Shown: positions 31,441 to 40,241, counted from the stretch's first letter. The stretch: 64,000 nucleotides of DNA from Microbacterium sp. LWO14-1.2 (GCF_038397715.1 NZ_CP151633.1:2542001-2606000), one strand, 5' to 3'. The notes: a model not told the origin generated them from the sequence alone. Program-made: numbers and translations.

Positions 31441-32245
31441 AGGAGTACTTCTCGAGAATGCCGGCGACGACGTGTGGATTCATGCCCAGGTCGAGCCAGT
31501 CGCTGGGGGAGCGGTGCCGACCGTCGACTGCAAGTTCCATACGCGGGGCGGCCATGAAGTAGTGTTCTGCGGCCAACGGCCAGTGCTCCGGGATGGCGGG
31601 GGCGACGACCTCTATGCCGGCGACGACAGGCTTATCCGGCTGGGGTGAGAACTGCCAGGACGGATAGAGCGCTTGACCTTCGTGTGTGACCCGGCGGAGG
31701 TATCCCGCCTTTGTAAGGCGCCTCAACGCGGTCTCGGTGATGCGAAGTCGAGCCGCCGCGCCCTCCGGGGCGAGCGTCGCAGCCGCCACGGCGTCGCTCG
31801 GCCCGCGCCCAGATCGCGGGGGCTTTTTGCGAACCAGGTCTTGGATGCGGCGTTCCCGGATCGCGATCTCTCGGAACTGTGGCCCCGTGCGGAGGCTTCG
31901 GCTGACACCCTTGTCAAACTCGACGAACCCTCGCTGGCTCCACTTCGACAGAACGAAGTACCTGAAGCGGTGGACGGTTTGCAACCGCTCGGATGGCTCC
32001 CACCCGGCAAGAAGCGAAGGCGCTCCGTTTGTCTCGGGTAAAAGGTGCTCGAACACTTCGCGGAAGGTCGGCCCCTCAGAGTGTTTGCGATGATGGTGCA
32101 TGACGAATAGCGAGGCTGCCAGGCCCCATTCGCGGCCGGAAGCTCCCTGGGTGAAGTCGTCGAATGCTGCGATCCATGCGGCCGGCGGGCAGCCTTTACC
32201 GCCCCACCAGGTGGCGGACTTGCGTTTTGATCGCGGATTGGGCAT
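31424..32245 (-). CDS. Uncharacterised protein with MerR-like HTH and shared C-terminal domain
   Basis: A 273-residue protein, first of a three-gene overlapping unit. Residues about 165-205 (AARLRITETALRRLTKAGYL, RRVTHEGQALYPSWQF) look like a MerR/AlpA-like helix-turn-helix. The C terminus (AIPEHWPLAAEHYFMAAPRM, SPSDWLDLGMNPHVVAGILE) parallels the domain in the neighbouring 203-residue protein. The N-terminal 120 residues are helical with no recognised motif. I start at the ATG at 32245; the XRE gene diverges from about 32320. Confidence 0.62.
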   Translation of the reverse strand: MPNPRSKRKSATWWGGKGCPPAAWIAAFDDFTQGASGREWGLAASLFVMHHHRKHSEGPTFREVFEHLLPETNGAPSLLAGWEPSERLQTVHRFRYFVLSKWSQRGFVEFDKGVSRSLRTGPQFREIAIRERRIQDLVRKKPPRSGRGPSDAVAAATLAPEGAAARLRITETALRRLTKAGYLRRVTHEGQALYPSWQFSPQPDKPVVAGIEVVAPAIPEHWPLAAEHYFMAAPRMELAVDGRHRSPSDWLDLGMNPHVVAGILEKYSYDIGR

Positions 32246-32319
32246 CGCCGCTATCGTCCTTTCGCTCTTACTCCGTCGTCCCGACAGCCTGCGCACGTCG
32301 CTCGGCCGAAAGGGGGGGC

Positions 32320-32706
32320 GTGGCCGATCTCGCATGCGTTGCGGATCCGCCTCCCCGCGCACAACACTATGGCTTACGCGTAAGCCCATACAAGGCTGCC
32401 ATTCTCGCAACGCTTGAAGATGTGACGGACGGCGCGAGCGCAGCGGATGCAGAGTGGCAGAGGTTCGTCCTGGGGCTCTCGGTGCAATTGCGCAGGCTTC
32501 GCCTCGAGGCGGGACTGAGCCAGGAGGAAGTGGCTTCTCGCGCTGGCCTGAGCCGCTTCATCTACCGCCAGTACGAGAGCGGTGAATCCCGGCGGGGCAC
32601 AGCAGCCAACCCCGCGCTTCGTTCAGTCCTTTCGATCGCTCAGGTCCTTCAGGTGCCCATTGAGGATCTTCTTCCGAAGCCGGTACCGGATCTCCGCAGT
32701 CGATAG
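32320..32706 (+). CDS. XRE-family HTH regulator
   Basis: A roughly 128-residue protein with a C-terminal Cro/C1-type domain: LSVQLRRLRLEAGLSQEEVA, SRAGLSRFIYRQYESGE and LIPIEDLLPKP-like ending (VLQVPIEDLLPKPV). The start is uncertain. The GTG at 32320 is the best in-frame candidate, but its ribosome site is poor. It is divergent from the three-gene unit and convergent with the relaxase (7-bp gap), so it probably controls one or both island modules. Confidence 0.75.
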   Translation: MADLACVADPPPRAQHYGLRVSPYKAAILATLEDVTDGASAADAEWQRFVLGLSVQLRRLRLEAGLSQEEVASRAGLSRFIYRQYESGESRRGTAANPALRSVLSIAQVLQVPIEDLLPKPVPDLRSR

Positions 32707-32713
32707 CCGTCGA

Positions 32714-34177
32714 CTATAGTTCCAGCTCGCCCTCAACACGCGGCGAGGTGTCGTCCTGCAAATCGAAGTCGAACATCGCCTGTCGTCTTGGTCGACGTCG
32801 TCTCGCCTCCGCGATCGAGTTAGCATCGCGGTTCTCGGGTGCGGGTGACGTCGGAGTTGACCGCGGAGCTTCGTAGTCAGCGCAGATCTCGGTGCTGGGA
32901 TCAGACAGATTGAGGCTATCGTTGGCGCCGGCAGAGACCGGCGCTGGGAGACTTCCGGGAGAGCTGCCTTCAAGCTCTACGCGGAGGTCGTCCAAGTCGC
33001 GTTCTCTCTGCAGGTCGCTCGTCGGTGCGCCAGTCGCAGAGTCGCTCGGATCCGCATCGCCTGTCGCCGCTGACGGGATGTCTCGCGGAGGCTGCTGTTC
33101 AAGCGACCCCCGCGCGCGGAACGGTTTTGCGCGCTCATTCTCGAACTCGGCCCAGTAGATGGCCATGCGGGCCTCGACTTCTCTTTCGTCCTCCGCGGTC
33201 AAGACGAATGTCATCGTGCGCGCAGACCTCGCGATCGCGTCGAGCTGGCTGGTGATCCGTTGTTCGAGGGCAGTTACGGTGTAACCCTCGCCAATCGTGG
33301 AACCGCGGCGGCGATCGCTGGCCGTAGGCGCGCGGAAGGATCCGTCGTGCATTCGACGCATCATGCCAAACGACACGAGATCATCTCCCTCCGCGCGTTC
33401 CACGCTCACCCCTTCGGTCCGCGCGTTTGTGACAAACGTGACCCAGTCTGTCGTGCTTCGGGCCGTCACTGCACTGTCGATGCGGTGCTTCAGAACGAGC
33501 AAGCTGAATGGCTCGAGCCGACGTGCTGTGCCCGACTCGGCAGTCGCGCGCAAGGCTTGCCACTGTGCGTGGCGCGTTGCCTCGATCAGTGCGCGCTGCT
33601 CCTTCGTTGGCGCGCGGCGGAGCCTGCTGGACTCGCCACGATCGCGGCGATCCAGCGCGTCGGTGTATGCCTGTCTCAAATCGTCGGGCTGATGGAATCC
33701 CTCGCGCTCCAGAACCGCCTCGTGCGTCTCGACCAGACGCGCATGCATGACCACCGAACTATTCAAGCTGTCGCCCGTCTCAGTGTTCACGCTCGAGGCG
33801 ACCAAGTGGTTGTGGAGGCAACCGCCGGCGCCATCCCGCTGTGTAACGACGAGCACTTGCCGTCCTGCGAACACCTCTTCGGCGAGTGCAATCCCGAGGT
33901 CCTGTGCGGTCATCCAATCGCTCGGATCGGCCGGGTCGAGCTCATCTCTTGCTGAGAAACTCTGGATGACGTGATAGGCCTGCACGTACGCCCCGGGCTC
34001 GTTCTTACCCCACCTCTCGCGGACATCTCGCATCTGGTCCCGGGCCAGCGACACGAGCAGCCCACCCGTCCCGGATGCCATCACGTAGCGCTCGCCGCGC
34101 TGATCGCTCTTGGGCTCGAGGACGTAACGAATGAGGTCGTCGGCGGAGCGTGTGGAGCTCGCCATCACGACAGCCAT
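32714..34177 (-). CDS. MobA/VirD2-type relaxase
   Basis: A 487-residue mobilization nuclease that nicks oriT and pilots the DNA strand into a recipient through a host-supplied type IV system. Motifs are YHVIQSF (68-74), AEEVFAGRQVLVVTQRD and the metal-site HNH (His122, His124) in GCLHNHLVASS. The catalytic tyrosine is likely near the N terminus (Tyr18 or Tyr31). The last 130 residues are low-complexity and charged. The start lies 2 bases after the MobC stop, so they form one operon. No coupling ATPase or mating-pair genes are in view, so the element is mobilizable rather than self-transmissible on this evidence. Confidence 0.88.
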   Translation of the reverse strand: MAVVMASSTRSADDLIRYVLEPKSDQRGERYVMASGTGGLLVSLARDQMRDVRERWGKNEPGAYVQAYHVIQSFSARDELDPADPSDWMTAQDLGIALAEEVFAGRQVLVVTQRDGAGGCLHNHLVASSVNTETGDSLNSSVVMHARLVETHEAVLEREGFHQPDDLRQAYTDALDRRDRGESSRLRRAPTKEQRALIEATRHAQWQALRATAESGTARRLEPFSLLVLKHRIDSAVTARSTTDWVTFVTNARTEGVSVERAEGDDLVSFGMMRRMHDGSFRAPTASDRRRGSTIGEGYTVTALEQRITSQLDAIARSARTMTFVLTAEDEREVEARMAIYWAEFENERAKPFRARGSLEQQPPRDIPSAATGDADPSDSATGAPTSDLQRERDLDDLRVELEGSSPGSLPAPVSAGANDSLNLSDPSTEICADYEAPRSTPTSPAPENRDANSIAEARRRRPRRQAMFDFDLQDDTSPRVEGELEL

Positions 34178-34179
34178 AT

Positions 34180-34698
34180 CTACTTCACGCCTCGCTCGGG
34201 AAGACCGCGTTGCACTAGGTGAGCGATGCGCCGTTCGATGTCATCGGGGACATGCCGCAGGTCAGCCGCGGCCTGCAGAGCATCTGCGAGTTCCTCGTAG
34301 GGAATCTTCTCCTCTTTGGCAAGCCGACCAGCGATTCGATTGAGGTCGCCGCCGATGCGTGCGATGTACCGCCGCATCGGCGCGAGCTCGTATCCGAGTC
34401 GCTCCGAGATCGCCCAGAGGCCCCACTCGGATGCGTTCCCGCCGCCGCGCTGAATGGCGAGAGCGCGGGCCTCGATCTCTGCAGCGCTCTTCTTGTCGCG
34501 CACTAGGAGTCGAACGGCCTCGCTGAATGTGACGTCCTCAAACGCGCGTCCTGACCGCACCGCGATCGCTTCGCGCAGGTCCTGAACGCTGCGCTCCTCC
34601 TCTTCGCTGAAGCGGATGCTGCGGCGTTCACCGAAGGTCGTCTTCTTTCGGCGCGTGTGACTCGTCGTCTGCTTCTTCGCGTTTCCGGTCGCTGCCAT
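34180..34698 (-). CDS. MobC-like relaxosome accessory protein
   Basis: A 172-residue protein with a ribbon-helix-helix-like front (RRSIRFSEEEERSVQDLREA, VTFSEAVRLLVRDK) and a MobC-like region (YIARIGGDLNRIAGRLAKEE) that typically opens the oriT duplex for the relaxase. The ATG at 34698 or a GTG at 34740 may start it. It is directly upstream of the relaxase and downstream of the inverted-repeat region proposed as oriT. Confidence 0.82.
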   Translation of the reverse strand: MAATGNAKKQTTSHTRRKKTTFGERRSIRFSEEEERSVQDLREAIAVRSGRAFEDVTFSEAVRLLVRDKKSAAEIEARALAIQRGGGNASEWGLWAISERLGYELAPMRRYIARIGGDLNRIAGRLAKEEKIPYEELADALQAAADLRHVPDDIERRIAHLVQRGLPERGVK

Positions 34699-34738
34699 CT
34701 GTCGGTCCACCTCGATCGAGTTCCTAGCAGACCGGCCC

Positions 34739-34810
34739 ACTGCTTGCTCGTATATGAGCGTTTCATCACCCTATCGCATAGACGGCAAGCAGTTTATCTG
34801 TATGACGCTC
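34739..34810. other. Candidate oriT inverted-repeat region
   Basis: Two interleaved inverted repeats lie just upstream of mobC: ACTGCTTGC (34739-34747) with GCAAGCAGT (34785-34793), and GAGCGT (34756-34761) with ACGCTC (34805-34810). AT content is higher than in flanking genes. Position next to mobC and the relaxase gene is typical for an origin of transfer; the nick site is not identified. Confidence 0.55.
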
Positions 34811-34998
34811 TATCAAGTGACCTATCCGGAGCCGGCCGGTAATGGGTTCGCTAAAGAGTCCGGAGCGCACGCCTCGCAGGGGCCGTCCGCGTCTCTGCTA
34901 GGTTCTAGCTGACGGCGAGTTCCTAGCGGCCACCCGTCGCCGACGCAGGCTCGATCGCCAGGAAGTCGGCCGTGTCGCGCTGACATCCAGGAGCACTC

Positions 34999-35883
34999 AT
35001 GACCCACGAGAGGGACATCGTCGAAGCTCGGCGTTACCTCTCGCGTATCCGCGTCTGGCCCAAGGCTCGAAACCTCCATGTCGAGGCTTGGGTCGAGAAC
35101 TTTGAGCACGGGATTGACCGTGAGGTTGCGCACGCGCTTCTTGACTCCTTCGTCTTCATCAACGATGATCACCGGATCGCCGCACTCAGTTCAACCATCC
35201 GATCGCTATCGACGCGACCCGAGTTCGGGGATGCGTCCGCTCGGGTCGAGGCGTGGGAGAGATTCCTTGGGGAGGCGATCGCCTCGATCCCGCTTTCATT
35301 CGCGGGCGATGGCGCGGCCTCGGGATATCAATACCTGCGAACAGCTCGCGCGTTGGGCTTCGCCAGGTGCATCGACAGCGAGCGCTTGATCCACGAGTTG
35401 CTGAGCGCCAAGACGCTTCGACCGATCGTTTTCCTGGACGACATCAGCGGAACCGGGGGACAGTTTATTGCGAACTGGGAGCGCGTCTACTCGACTCAGG
35501 CTGGGAGATCCTCTCTGAGGAAGCTTGCCGCTGAGCAGCGCCTTGGGGCTGTGTACTTTGTTCCGATCGTCGCGACCGAACTCGCCAAGGCTCAGATAGA
35601 GGCTCGAACAGAAGCGGTCGTGCATCCCGCGTACCTCCTTGGCGAGGATTACTCCGCAAACTCTCCTGATACGAGACTTGTCCCAGACAGCCTTCGTGAG
35701 CATCTCATTGAGGTCGCGACGCGCCACGCTCCCTCGACCGGCCTCGACGCAGATGGCCCGTTGGGTTACAAAGCGCAAGGTCTTGCCGTGAGTTTTCAGG
35801 ACAAGGCCCCGAATAACACTCTGCCCATCCTTCAACCAGCCCGCCCCTCGCCAACATGGAAGCCTTTGATCAGCGATGACTGA
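34999..35883 (+). CDS. Phosphoribosyltransferase-like effector (PRTase-CE type)
   Basis: A 294-residue protein with a PRTase-like PRPP loop at residues 143-155 (IVFLDDISGTGGQ: hydrophobic strand, two acids, small-residue loop). An earlier GDGAASGYQYLRTARALG may form another part of the pocket. The N-terminal 70 residues are helical (RRYLSRIRVWPKARN). PRTase-like proteins of this kind occur beside ORC/CDC6-like ATPases in predicted bacterial conflict systems. Its stop overlaps the ATPase start by 8 bases. A role as nucleotide-modifying effector is inferred from fold and neighbours. Base composition is less GC-rich than in flanking chromosome. Confidence 0.72.
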   Translation: MTHERDIVEARRYLSRIRVWPKARNLHVEAWVENFEHGIDREVAHALLDSFVFINDDHRIAALSSTIRSLSTRPEFGDASARVEAWERFLGEAIASIPLSFAGDGAASGYQYLRTARALGFARCIDSERLIHELLSAKTLRPIVFLDDISGTGGQFIANWERVYSTQAGRSSLRKLAAEQRLGAVYFVPIVATELAKAQIEARTEAVVHPAYLLGEDYSANSPDTRLVPDSLREHLIEVATRHAPSTGLDADGPLGYKAQGLAVSFQDKAPNNTLPILQPARPSPTWKPLISDD

Positions 35884-37747
35884 TAGCAACGTTCTGGAGA
35901 AGTTGAACCGGGCGTTGGGCTCTGTACGCGCGGAATACTCAGACGACGACGAACTGTATGGTCGACTTGCTCTGCCTGTCTACGTGCATCAGCTCGCCGG
36001 CATCACGCCTACATTCCTCGTCGGAGGTCGAGGCACGGGGAAGACGACGACCTTGCGCGCTCTCGGCTTCCGCGGGCAACATCAACTCTCGGGAAGCGTT
36101 GACCCGCGCGATTGGGAATCAATTGGTGGCTACTGGAAGGCTGAGCCTACGGTCGTGTCGGTTTTTCGTGGCAAGGGGATCGACTCGACGACATGGGAAC
36201 GCGTCTTTGCTCACTACTTGAATCTTCGTTTGAGCTCGCTCGTCGTTGAGTACGCCGTGTGGCTGGCATCCAATGGGCAGGCTGTCGACATCGACACTCA
36301 TCACATGTCGATGTTCTCGGGGTCTTGCGGACTGAAGAACGCCGCTAGCCTTCAGTCGCTACAGGCCAACATCGACATGGCCATTGTCGAGATTGAATCG
36401 AAGGTCAACGGGCGTGTGTCTGAACTCGCCACGTTGCCAACGTCCATCCTCGGCAAGCCGATCGAGTACCTCTTTGCGGCACTCGGCGGCCTCCAGGTTT
36501 CTCTCTCCAAGCCGTTCGTCTTCTGCGTGGATGAGTACGAAAACCTCTCGGCAGACCAACAGCGGCTTCTCAATACGCTCGTGAAGCAGGTTGGAGGAGC
36601 GCCCTTCACTTTCAAGATTGGGGTCCGTAATAAGGTCGCGATCGAGCGAGCGACCATGATCGAGGGCCAGCCGCTTCAGGACACCGCTGACTTCGCCACA
36701 ATCGACATCGTGACTCGGCTGAAGGACGCTGGATTCAAGAAGTTTGCCGAATCCGTAATCACCCGCCGCCTCAGTTCCGAGGGGCTGGCGCATTTGCCGC
36801 TCGACCAGCTGCTGCCGGGGCTAACGCTGGATGCGGAAGCGGAGCTTCTGGGCGCAGAGGCACTCAAGGAGACTCTGCTTCACGAGGTCCGGTCTGACGG
36901 TGGGTCGGAAGAAGAAGTGGCCTTCGCGGCCGATCGGAACCTCGTTGAGGCTGCGTTGATCGTTCGATGGGCGGAGCTTCACAGCGAACAGGTGATTGAC
37001 GTCGTACGGTTCGCTCTCCGATGGCCGTCTAAGTGGAAGACGCGTGTCGGCAACTACAATCACGCGGTGTTGTTCACCGTTCGACAGCGCAGTGTTGGGG
37101 AACGTAAGTACTACACGGGATGGCGCACCTACCGCCAACTCGCAGATGGGAACATTCGTTATCTTCTTAGGCTTGTCCAAGAGGCGTTGCGCCGCCACGT
37201 TGAGGAAGGTGCAGGGCTCGAAGAGCCCGTGTCACCCTTGAGTCAGACGCTCGCGGCAAAGCGTGTCGGGGAGATCACCGTTCGCGATCTTCAGGGCTGG
37301 TCGACGAGAGGGGTTGCACTGACTCGACTCACGGTCGGGCTCGGAGGACTGTTTGGGTCGCTCGCTCGTTCAAGTGCCTTGACTACGCCGGAAGTCGTGC
37401 AGTTCCGAGTTCGCTATTCTGGCGCGACCGTCCCCGAGGCAAGTGTTGACGCGCTACTGGCTGAGGCGGTTGGTCAGGGTGTTCTCGTAGATTTCGTCGG
37501 CAATAAAGAGGCTGCGGAACGAGGGCGGCCGCCGGAGCTTGACTATCAACTCCACCCTGTGCTGGCTCCCGCGTTCGTCTATAGCCATCGAAGTAAGCGT
37601 CGACTCACAATTCCTGCGGATGACCTAATCGCGTTGACGCAGCGTGAGACCGCGACCGCGGCGTTCAAGCGCATCTTGTCCTCGAGCAATGATGACGGAG
37701 GCGCTCCCCCGGACCAATTGGATCTCTTCGCCGGGCTAGGTGTATGA
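35876..37747 (+). CDS. ORC/CDC6-like AAA+ ATPase of a predicted defence system
   Basis: A 623-residue STAND/AAA+-type ATPase with Walker A GGRGTGKTT (50-58) and Walker B FVFCVDEYE (Asp219, Glu220). A sensor-like VRNKVAIERA follows, and the C-terminal half carries winged-helix-like stretches (RVRYSGATVPEASVDALLAE). The DEYEN motif is seen in ORC/CDC6-like ATPases of mobile-element conflict systems. It overlaps the PRTase gene by 8 bases upstream and abuts the next gene, so the products probably form a complex in which the ATPase senses or gates the effector. No transmembrane segment is evident. Confidence 0.78.
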   Translation: MTDSNVLEKLNRALGSVRAEYSDDDELYGRLALPVYVHQLAGITPTFLVGGRGTGKTTTLRALGFRGQHQLSGSVDPRDWESIGGYWKAEPTVVSVFRGKGIDSTTWERVFAHYLNLRLSSLVVEYAVWLASNGQAVDIDTHHMSMFSGSCGLKNAASLQSLQANIDMAIVEIESKVNGRVSELATLPTSILGKPIEYLFAALGGLQVSLSKPFVFCVDEYENLSADQQRLLNTLVKQVGGAPFTFKIGVRNKVAIERATMIEGQPLQDTADFATIDIVTRLKDAGFKKFAESVITRRLSSEGLAHLPLDQLLPGLTLDAEAELLGAEALKETLLHEVRSDGGSEEEVAFAADRNLVEAALIVRWAELHSEQVIDVVRFALRWPSKWKTRVGNYNHAVLFTVRQRSVGERKYYTGWRTYRQLADGNIRYLLRLVQEALRRHVEEGAGLEEPVSPLSQTLAAKRVGEITVRDLQGWSTRGVALTRLTVGLGGLFGSLARSSALTTPEVVQFRVRYSGATVPEASVDALLAEAVGQGVLVDFVGNKEAAERGRPPELDYQLHPVLAPAFVYSHRSKRRLTIPADDLIALTQRETATAAFKRILSSSNDDGGAPPDQLDLFAGLGV

Positions 37748-37748
37748 C

Positions 37749-38693
37749 ATGCTCCATCTCGACGAGGTGTCGTACACGTTCAAGGTTGCGAGTCACGAGC
37801 TGGGGCGGTTCGCCATCAGACATCTGATCTACGGGGAGACGATCGATGAGGATCGAGCTCGGACGGCAGCATCGCAGTTGTCGACGATTGGCGTCGATCT
37901 CCACTGTGTGACGCTGGTCGATGAAGCGATACTGCATGTCGTTCCGTGGACTGATTCGTTCAATCTGCACGAGACTGCCGATCTTGAATCGCTCGTCGCT
38001 CGTATGACCGGGGTGGTCGCTATCGATTTGACGAGTTTGGAGCATCGTGTGTGGGCGCCACTCGTGAGGACGTTGCTGCGCGCCGGACGTGCACTGGTCG
38101 CGCTGTATGCGGAGCCGCAGGACTATCGAAAGCACGATCAAGAGCCGGGTTCGCTCTACGACCTGAGCTCGAATCGCGGAATCGAACCCTTGCCAGGGTT
38201 TGCGCGAATCGGTCGCAGAGCAGACGACCGGGGGACGTTCGCGCCGCTCCTCGGGTTTGAAGGCGCTCGCCTGCAGCACATCTTCGATCAGGAGGAGGTG
38301 GATTCTCGAGTGACGTCCCCCGTGGTTGGCATCCCTGCGTTCCGACTCGAGTACTCGATGCAGTCCTACATCGCGAACAAGGAAACGCTAGATCGGGACA
38401 GGATGGAGGACAGAGTGGAGTTCGCTGCCGCACATTGTCCCTTCGAGGCTTATCAAGCGCTTGAGCGAATCCACCACTCCGCAGGTAGTCGTTATCTGCG
38501 GGTGGCTCCTATCGGTACGAAACCGCACGCGCTGGGGGCGGTCTTGTATGCGATCGACCACATGGACGCTGTTGAATTGATCTACGATCATCCGGTGCGT
38601 ACCGCGAACCGGACTGTTGGCTCGCGATCAATGTATGTGTATGACGTCTCAGGGTTCATGGCACACCACCGGCGATGGCGTGCGGATGCCTAG
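37749..38693 (+). CDS. Rossmann-like partner protein, possible ligand sensor
   Basis: A 314-residue protein of unknown family. A short N-terminal mixed domain is followed by strands and helices of a Rossmann-like fold. The motif APIGTKPHALG (253-263) sits late in the protein, where CARF-type nucleotide sensors carry their GTK loop. The resemblance is to the motif only. The ATG at 37749 follows the ATPase stop by one base (GTG at 37740 is an alternative), and the methylase start overlaps its end by 8 bases. It may detect a signal for the ATPase/PRTase pair; no catalytic residues are identified. Confidence 0.6.
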   Translation: MLHLDEVSYTFKVASHELGRFAIRHLIYGETIDEDRARTAASQLSTIGVDLHCVTLVDEAILHVVPWTDSFNLHETADLESLVARMTGVVAIDLTSLEHRVWAPLVRTLLRAGRALVALYAEPQDYRKHDQEPGSLYDLSSNRGIEPLPGFARIGRRADDRGTFAPLLGFEGARLQHIFDQEEVDSRVTSPVVGIPAFRLEYSMQSYIANKETLDRDRMEDRVEFAAAHCPFEAYQALERIHHSAGSRYLRVAPIGTKPHALGAVLYAIDHMDAVELIYDHPVRTANRTVGSRSMYVYDVSGFMAHHRRWRADA

Positions 38694-39849
38694 AAAACGG
38701 GACGCCTACTACACCCCCACGTGGTTAGCCGAGCAGATGGTCTCGTCACTGCCCCTGGACCTGAATGGCCTGGTGCTGGATCCGGCGGCGGGAGAGGGAG
38801 CGCTTCTACAAGCTGCTGAGAAACGATTCGGCAGTTCCGTCAGGCTCGCCGCGATCGATGTCGACTCGCAAACAACTCGTCGGCTGCGCAGAGAGAACCC
38901 GGCATGGGTCGTGAGCAACGCCGACTTCCTCGACAGTCGTTCCCGAACCGCATCCGCGGCCGCGCGGGCGGCGCGGGCTGGCCTCGCTGCGGTGCTGTTG
39001 AATCCTCCATTCTCATACCGTGGCAACGGTGGTACGTCTGCTTCATACCGATCATTTGAGGGGGCGGTCGCACCTGCGGTCGAGTTTCTGATAACGGCGC
39101 TCAAGTCCTTCAATCCCGCAGCGGGATTCGTCGCGATACTGCCGAACGGTGCGGTTGAGGCGGAGCGTAACCGTGAGCTTTGGGATGCTATCCGACAGGA
39201 CTTCTCCGTAGATCGGTTGGGATCGCCAGGCACATCTTCGTTTCCTGGCGCTCGTGTCGCGACAACGATCATTCAGTTGACGCGACGAGCAGCTGAAGAC
39301 GCCGTCGCGCCGCCGCCGCGCATCGCGCACGAGGTACGAGCGACCACGGAAGCTATCGACGGGTGTAGCTGCGTTGAAGTGGTGCGCGGTCGAGTTCCCG
39401 TCCACCAAAATCGCAGCCGGGTTGCGAGCGCCTCGGACCTACTGCCGCTGCTGCACACGACATCCATGCGTCAATTTGAGAAGGAGCGTTGCGACTCTGC
39501 TCCAGCGCACCTAGGTGACGACGCGCCCCTCGTATGTCTTTCGCGGGTGGGCCGGTGGCAGGCGCCGCTCCAGATCGACGTCGGACGCGTAGTGCTTAGC
39601 GACTGCGTGATCGGCTTGCGTCCAAGGGATGTGTCCAAGCTTGGCCGCCTGCACGAGTGGGTGGTCGAGAACGAGTTGTCCATTCGCGACCGCTATCGAG
39701 GAACCGGGGCGCCTTACCTCACGCTTAGCGAGCTAACTCAAGCACTTAGCCAAGGAGTGTGGCATCCACACGTTGTACCTGCAGGGTCTTCAATTGGCGA
39801 ATGCTGCTGTTCGAGTCTCGACCTGTCTTGCCGCTCGGTAGCTGGCTAG
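38686..39849 (+). CDS. N-6 adenine DNA methyltransferase
   Basis: A 387-residue class I methyltransferase with motif I DPAAGEG (32-38), AIDVDSQTTRRLR for cofactor ribose, and the catalytic LLNPPF (106-109 for NPPF). The N terminus (DAYYTPTWLAEQMVSSL) is typical of Eco57I/TaqI-like DNA methylases. The C-terminal ~200 residues may be target recognition. It overlaps the preceding gene by 8 bases, making it the fourth gene of the PRTase/ATPase operon. No restriction endonuclease motif is seen nearby, so methylation may mark self DNA for the other three genes. The cysteine-rich last 15 residues look atypical. Confidence 0.82.
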   Translation: MPRKRDAYYTPTWLAEQMVSSLPLDLNGLVLDPAAGEGALLQAAEKRFGSSVRLAAIDVDSQTTRRLRRENPAWVVSNADFLDSRSRTASAAARAARAGLAAVLLNPPFSYRGNGGTSASYRSFEGAVAPAVEFLITALKSFNPAAGFVAILPNGAVEAERNRELWDAIRQDFSVDRLGSPGTSSFPGARVATTIIQLTRRAAEDAVAPPPRIAHEVRATTEAIDGCSCVEVVRGRVPVHQNRSRVASASDLLPLLHTTSMRQFEKERCDSAPAHLGDDAPLVCLSRVGRWQAPLQIDVGRVVLSDCVIGLRPRDVSKLGRLHEWVVENELSIRDRYRGTGAPYLTLSELTQALSQGVWHPHVVPAGSSIGECCCSSLDLSCRSVAG

Positions 39850-39876
39850 ACGACGACACCCCAAGAGTGCGGGATA

Positions 39877-39915
39877 GGTTGGCGGTGCGAAGTCGAGGCC
39901 TCCGCACCGCCAACC
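39877..39915 (+). terminator. Terminator of the four-gene operon
   Basis: A perfect 13-bp stem, GGTTGGCGGTGCG (39877-39889) against 39903-39915, with a 13-nt loop begins 27 bases after the methylase stop. It is also positioned to stop the convergent small gene at 39921. Confidence 0.85.
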
Positions 39916-39920
39916 GGTGT

Positions 39921-40241
39921 TCAGGCCGAGGTGGCAGGCGGGAAAAGCGGAGCGCTGAGGGGCTCGCTCGAGTTGAGCAAGGAGGACACCGCTTCGATAA
40001 GACGCGCCGTGCGATCCGATTCATCCCTGTCGGAAAGGACCTGGATGATCTCTCCGTTGCGGTTCTTTCGCTTGCGCTGGGAAGCTTCAATCCCCATCAG
40101 CTCGTATAAGTCCTCAACGACTGCGCAACGCGCATAGCCCGCGGATTTCAAGGCTTCTTCAACCTTCCTCTCGTACGCGGCCTGCTGGGCTTGCAGGTCG
40201 GCGATCTGCTTCGCTCGAAGCTGTGAAGTGGTCATTCTCAT
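39921..40241 (-). CDS. Small uncharacterised charged protein beside the excisionase
   Basis: A 106-residue protein with an N-terminal amphipathic coiled-coil-like segment (SQLRAKQIADLQAQQAAYER), a middle VVEDLYELMGIEASQRKRKN and a helical C-terminal part (RTARLIEAVSSLLNSSEPL). AAAGGA lies 7 bases before the ATG at 40241. It follows the AlpA-type gene by 131 bases on the same strand. Small proteins of this kind are common next to the integration genes of actinobacterial elements, but no function is recognised. Confidence 0.6.
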   Translation of the reverse strand: MRMTTSQLRAKQIADLQAQQAAYERKVEEALKSAGYARCAVVEDLYELMGIEASQRKRKNRNGEIIQVLSDRDESDRTARLIEAVSSLLNSSEPLSAPLFPPATSA

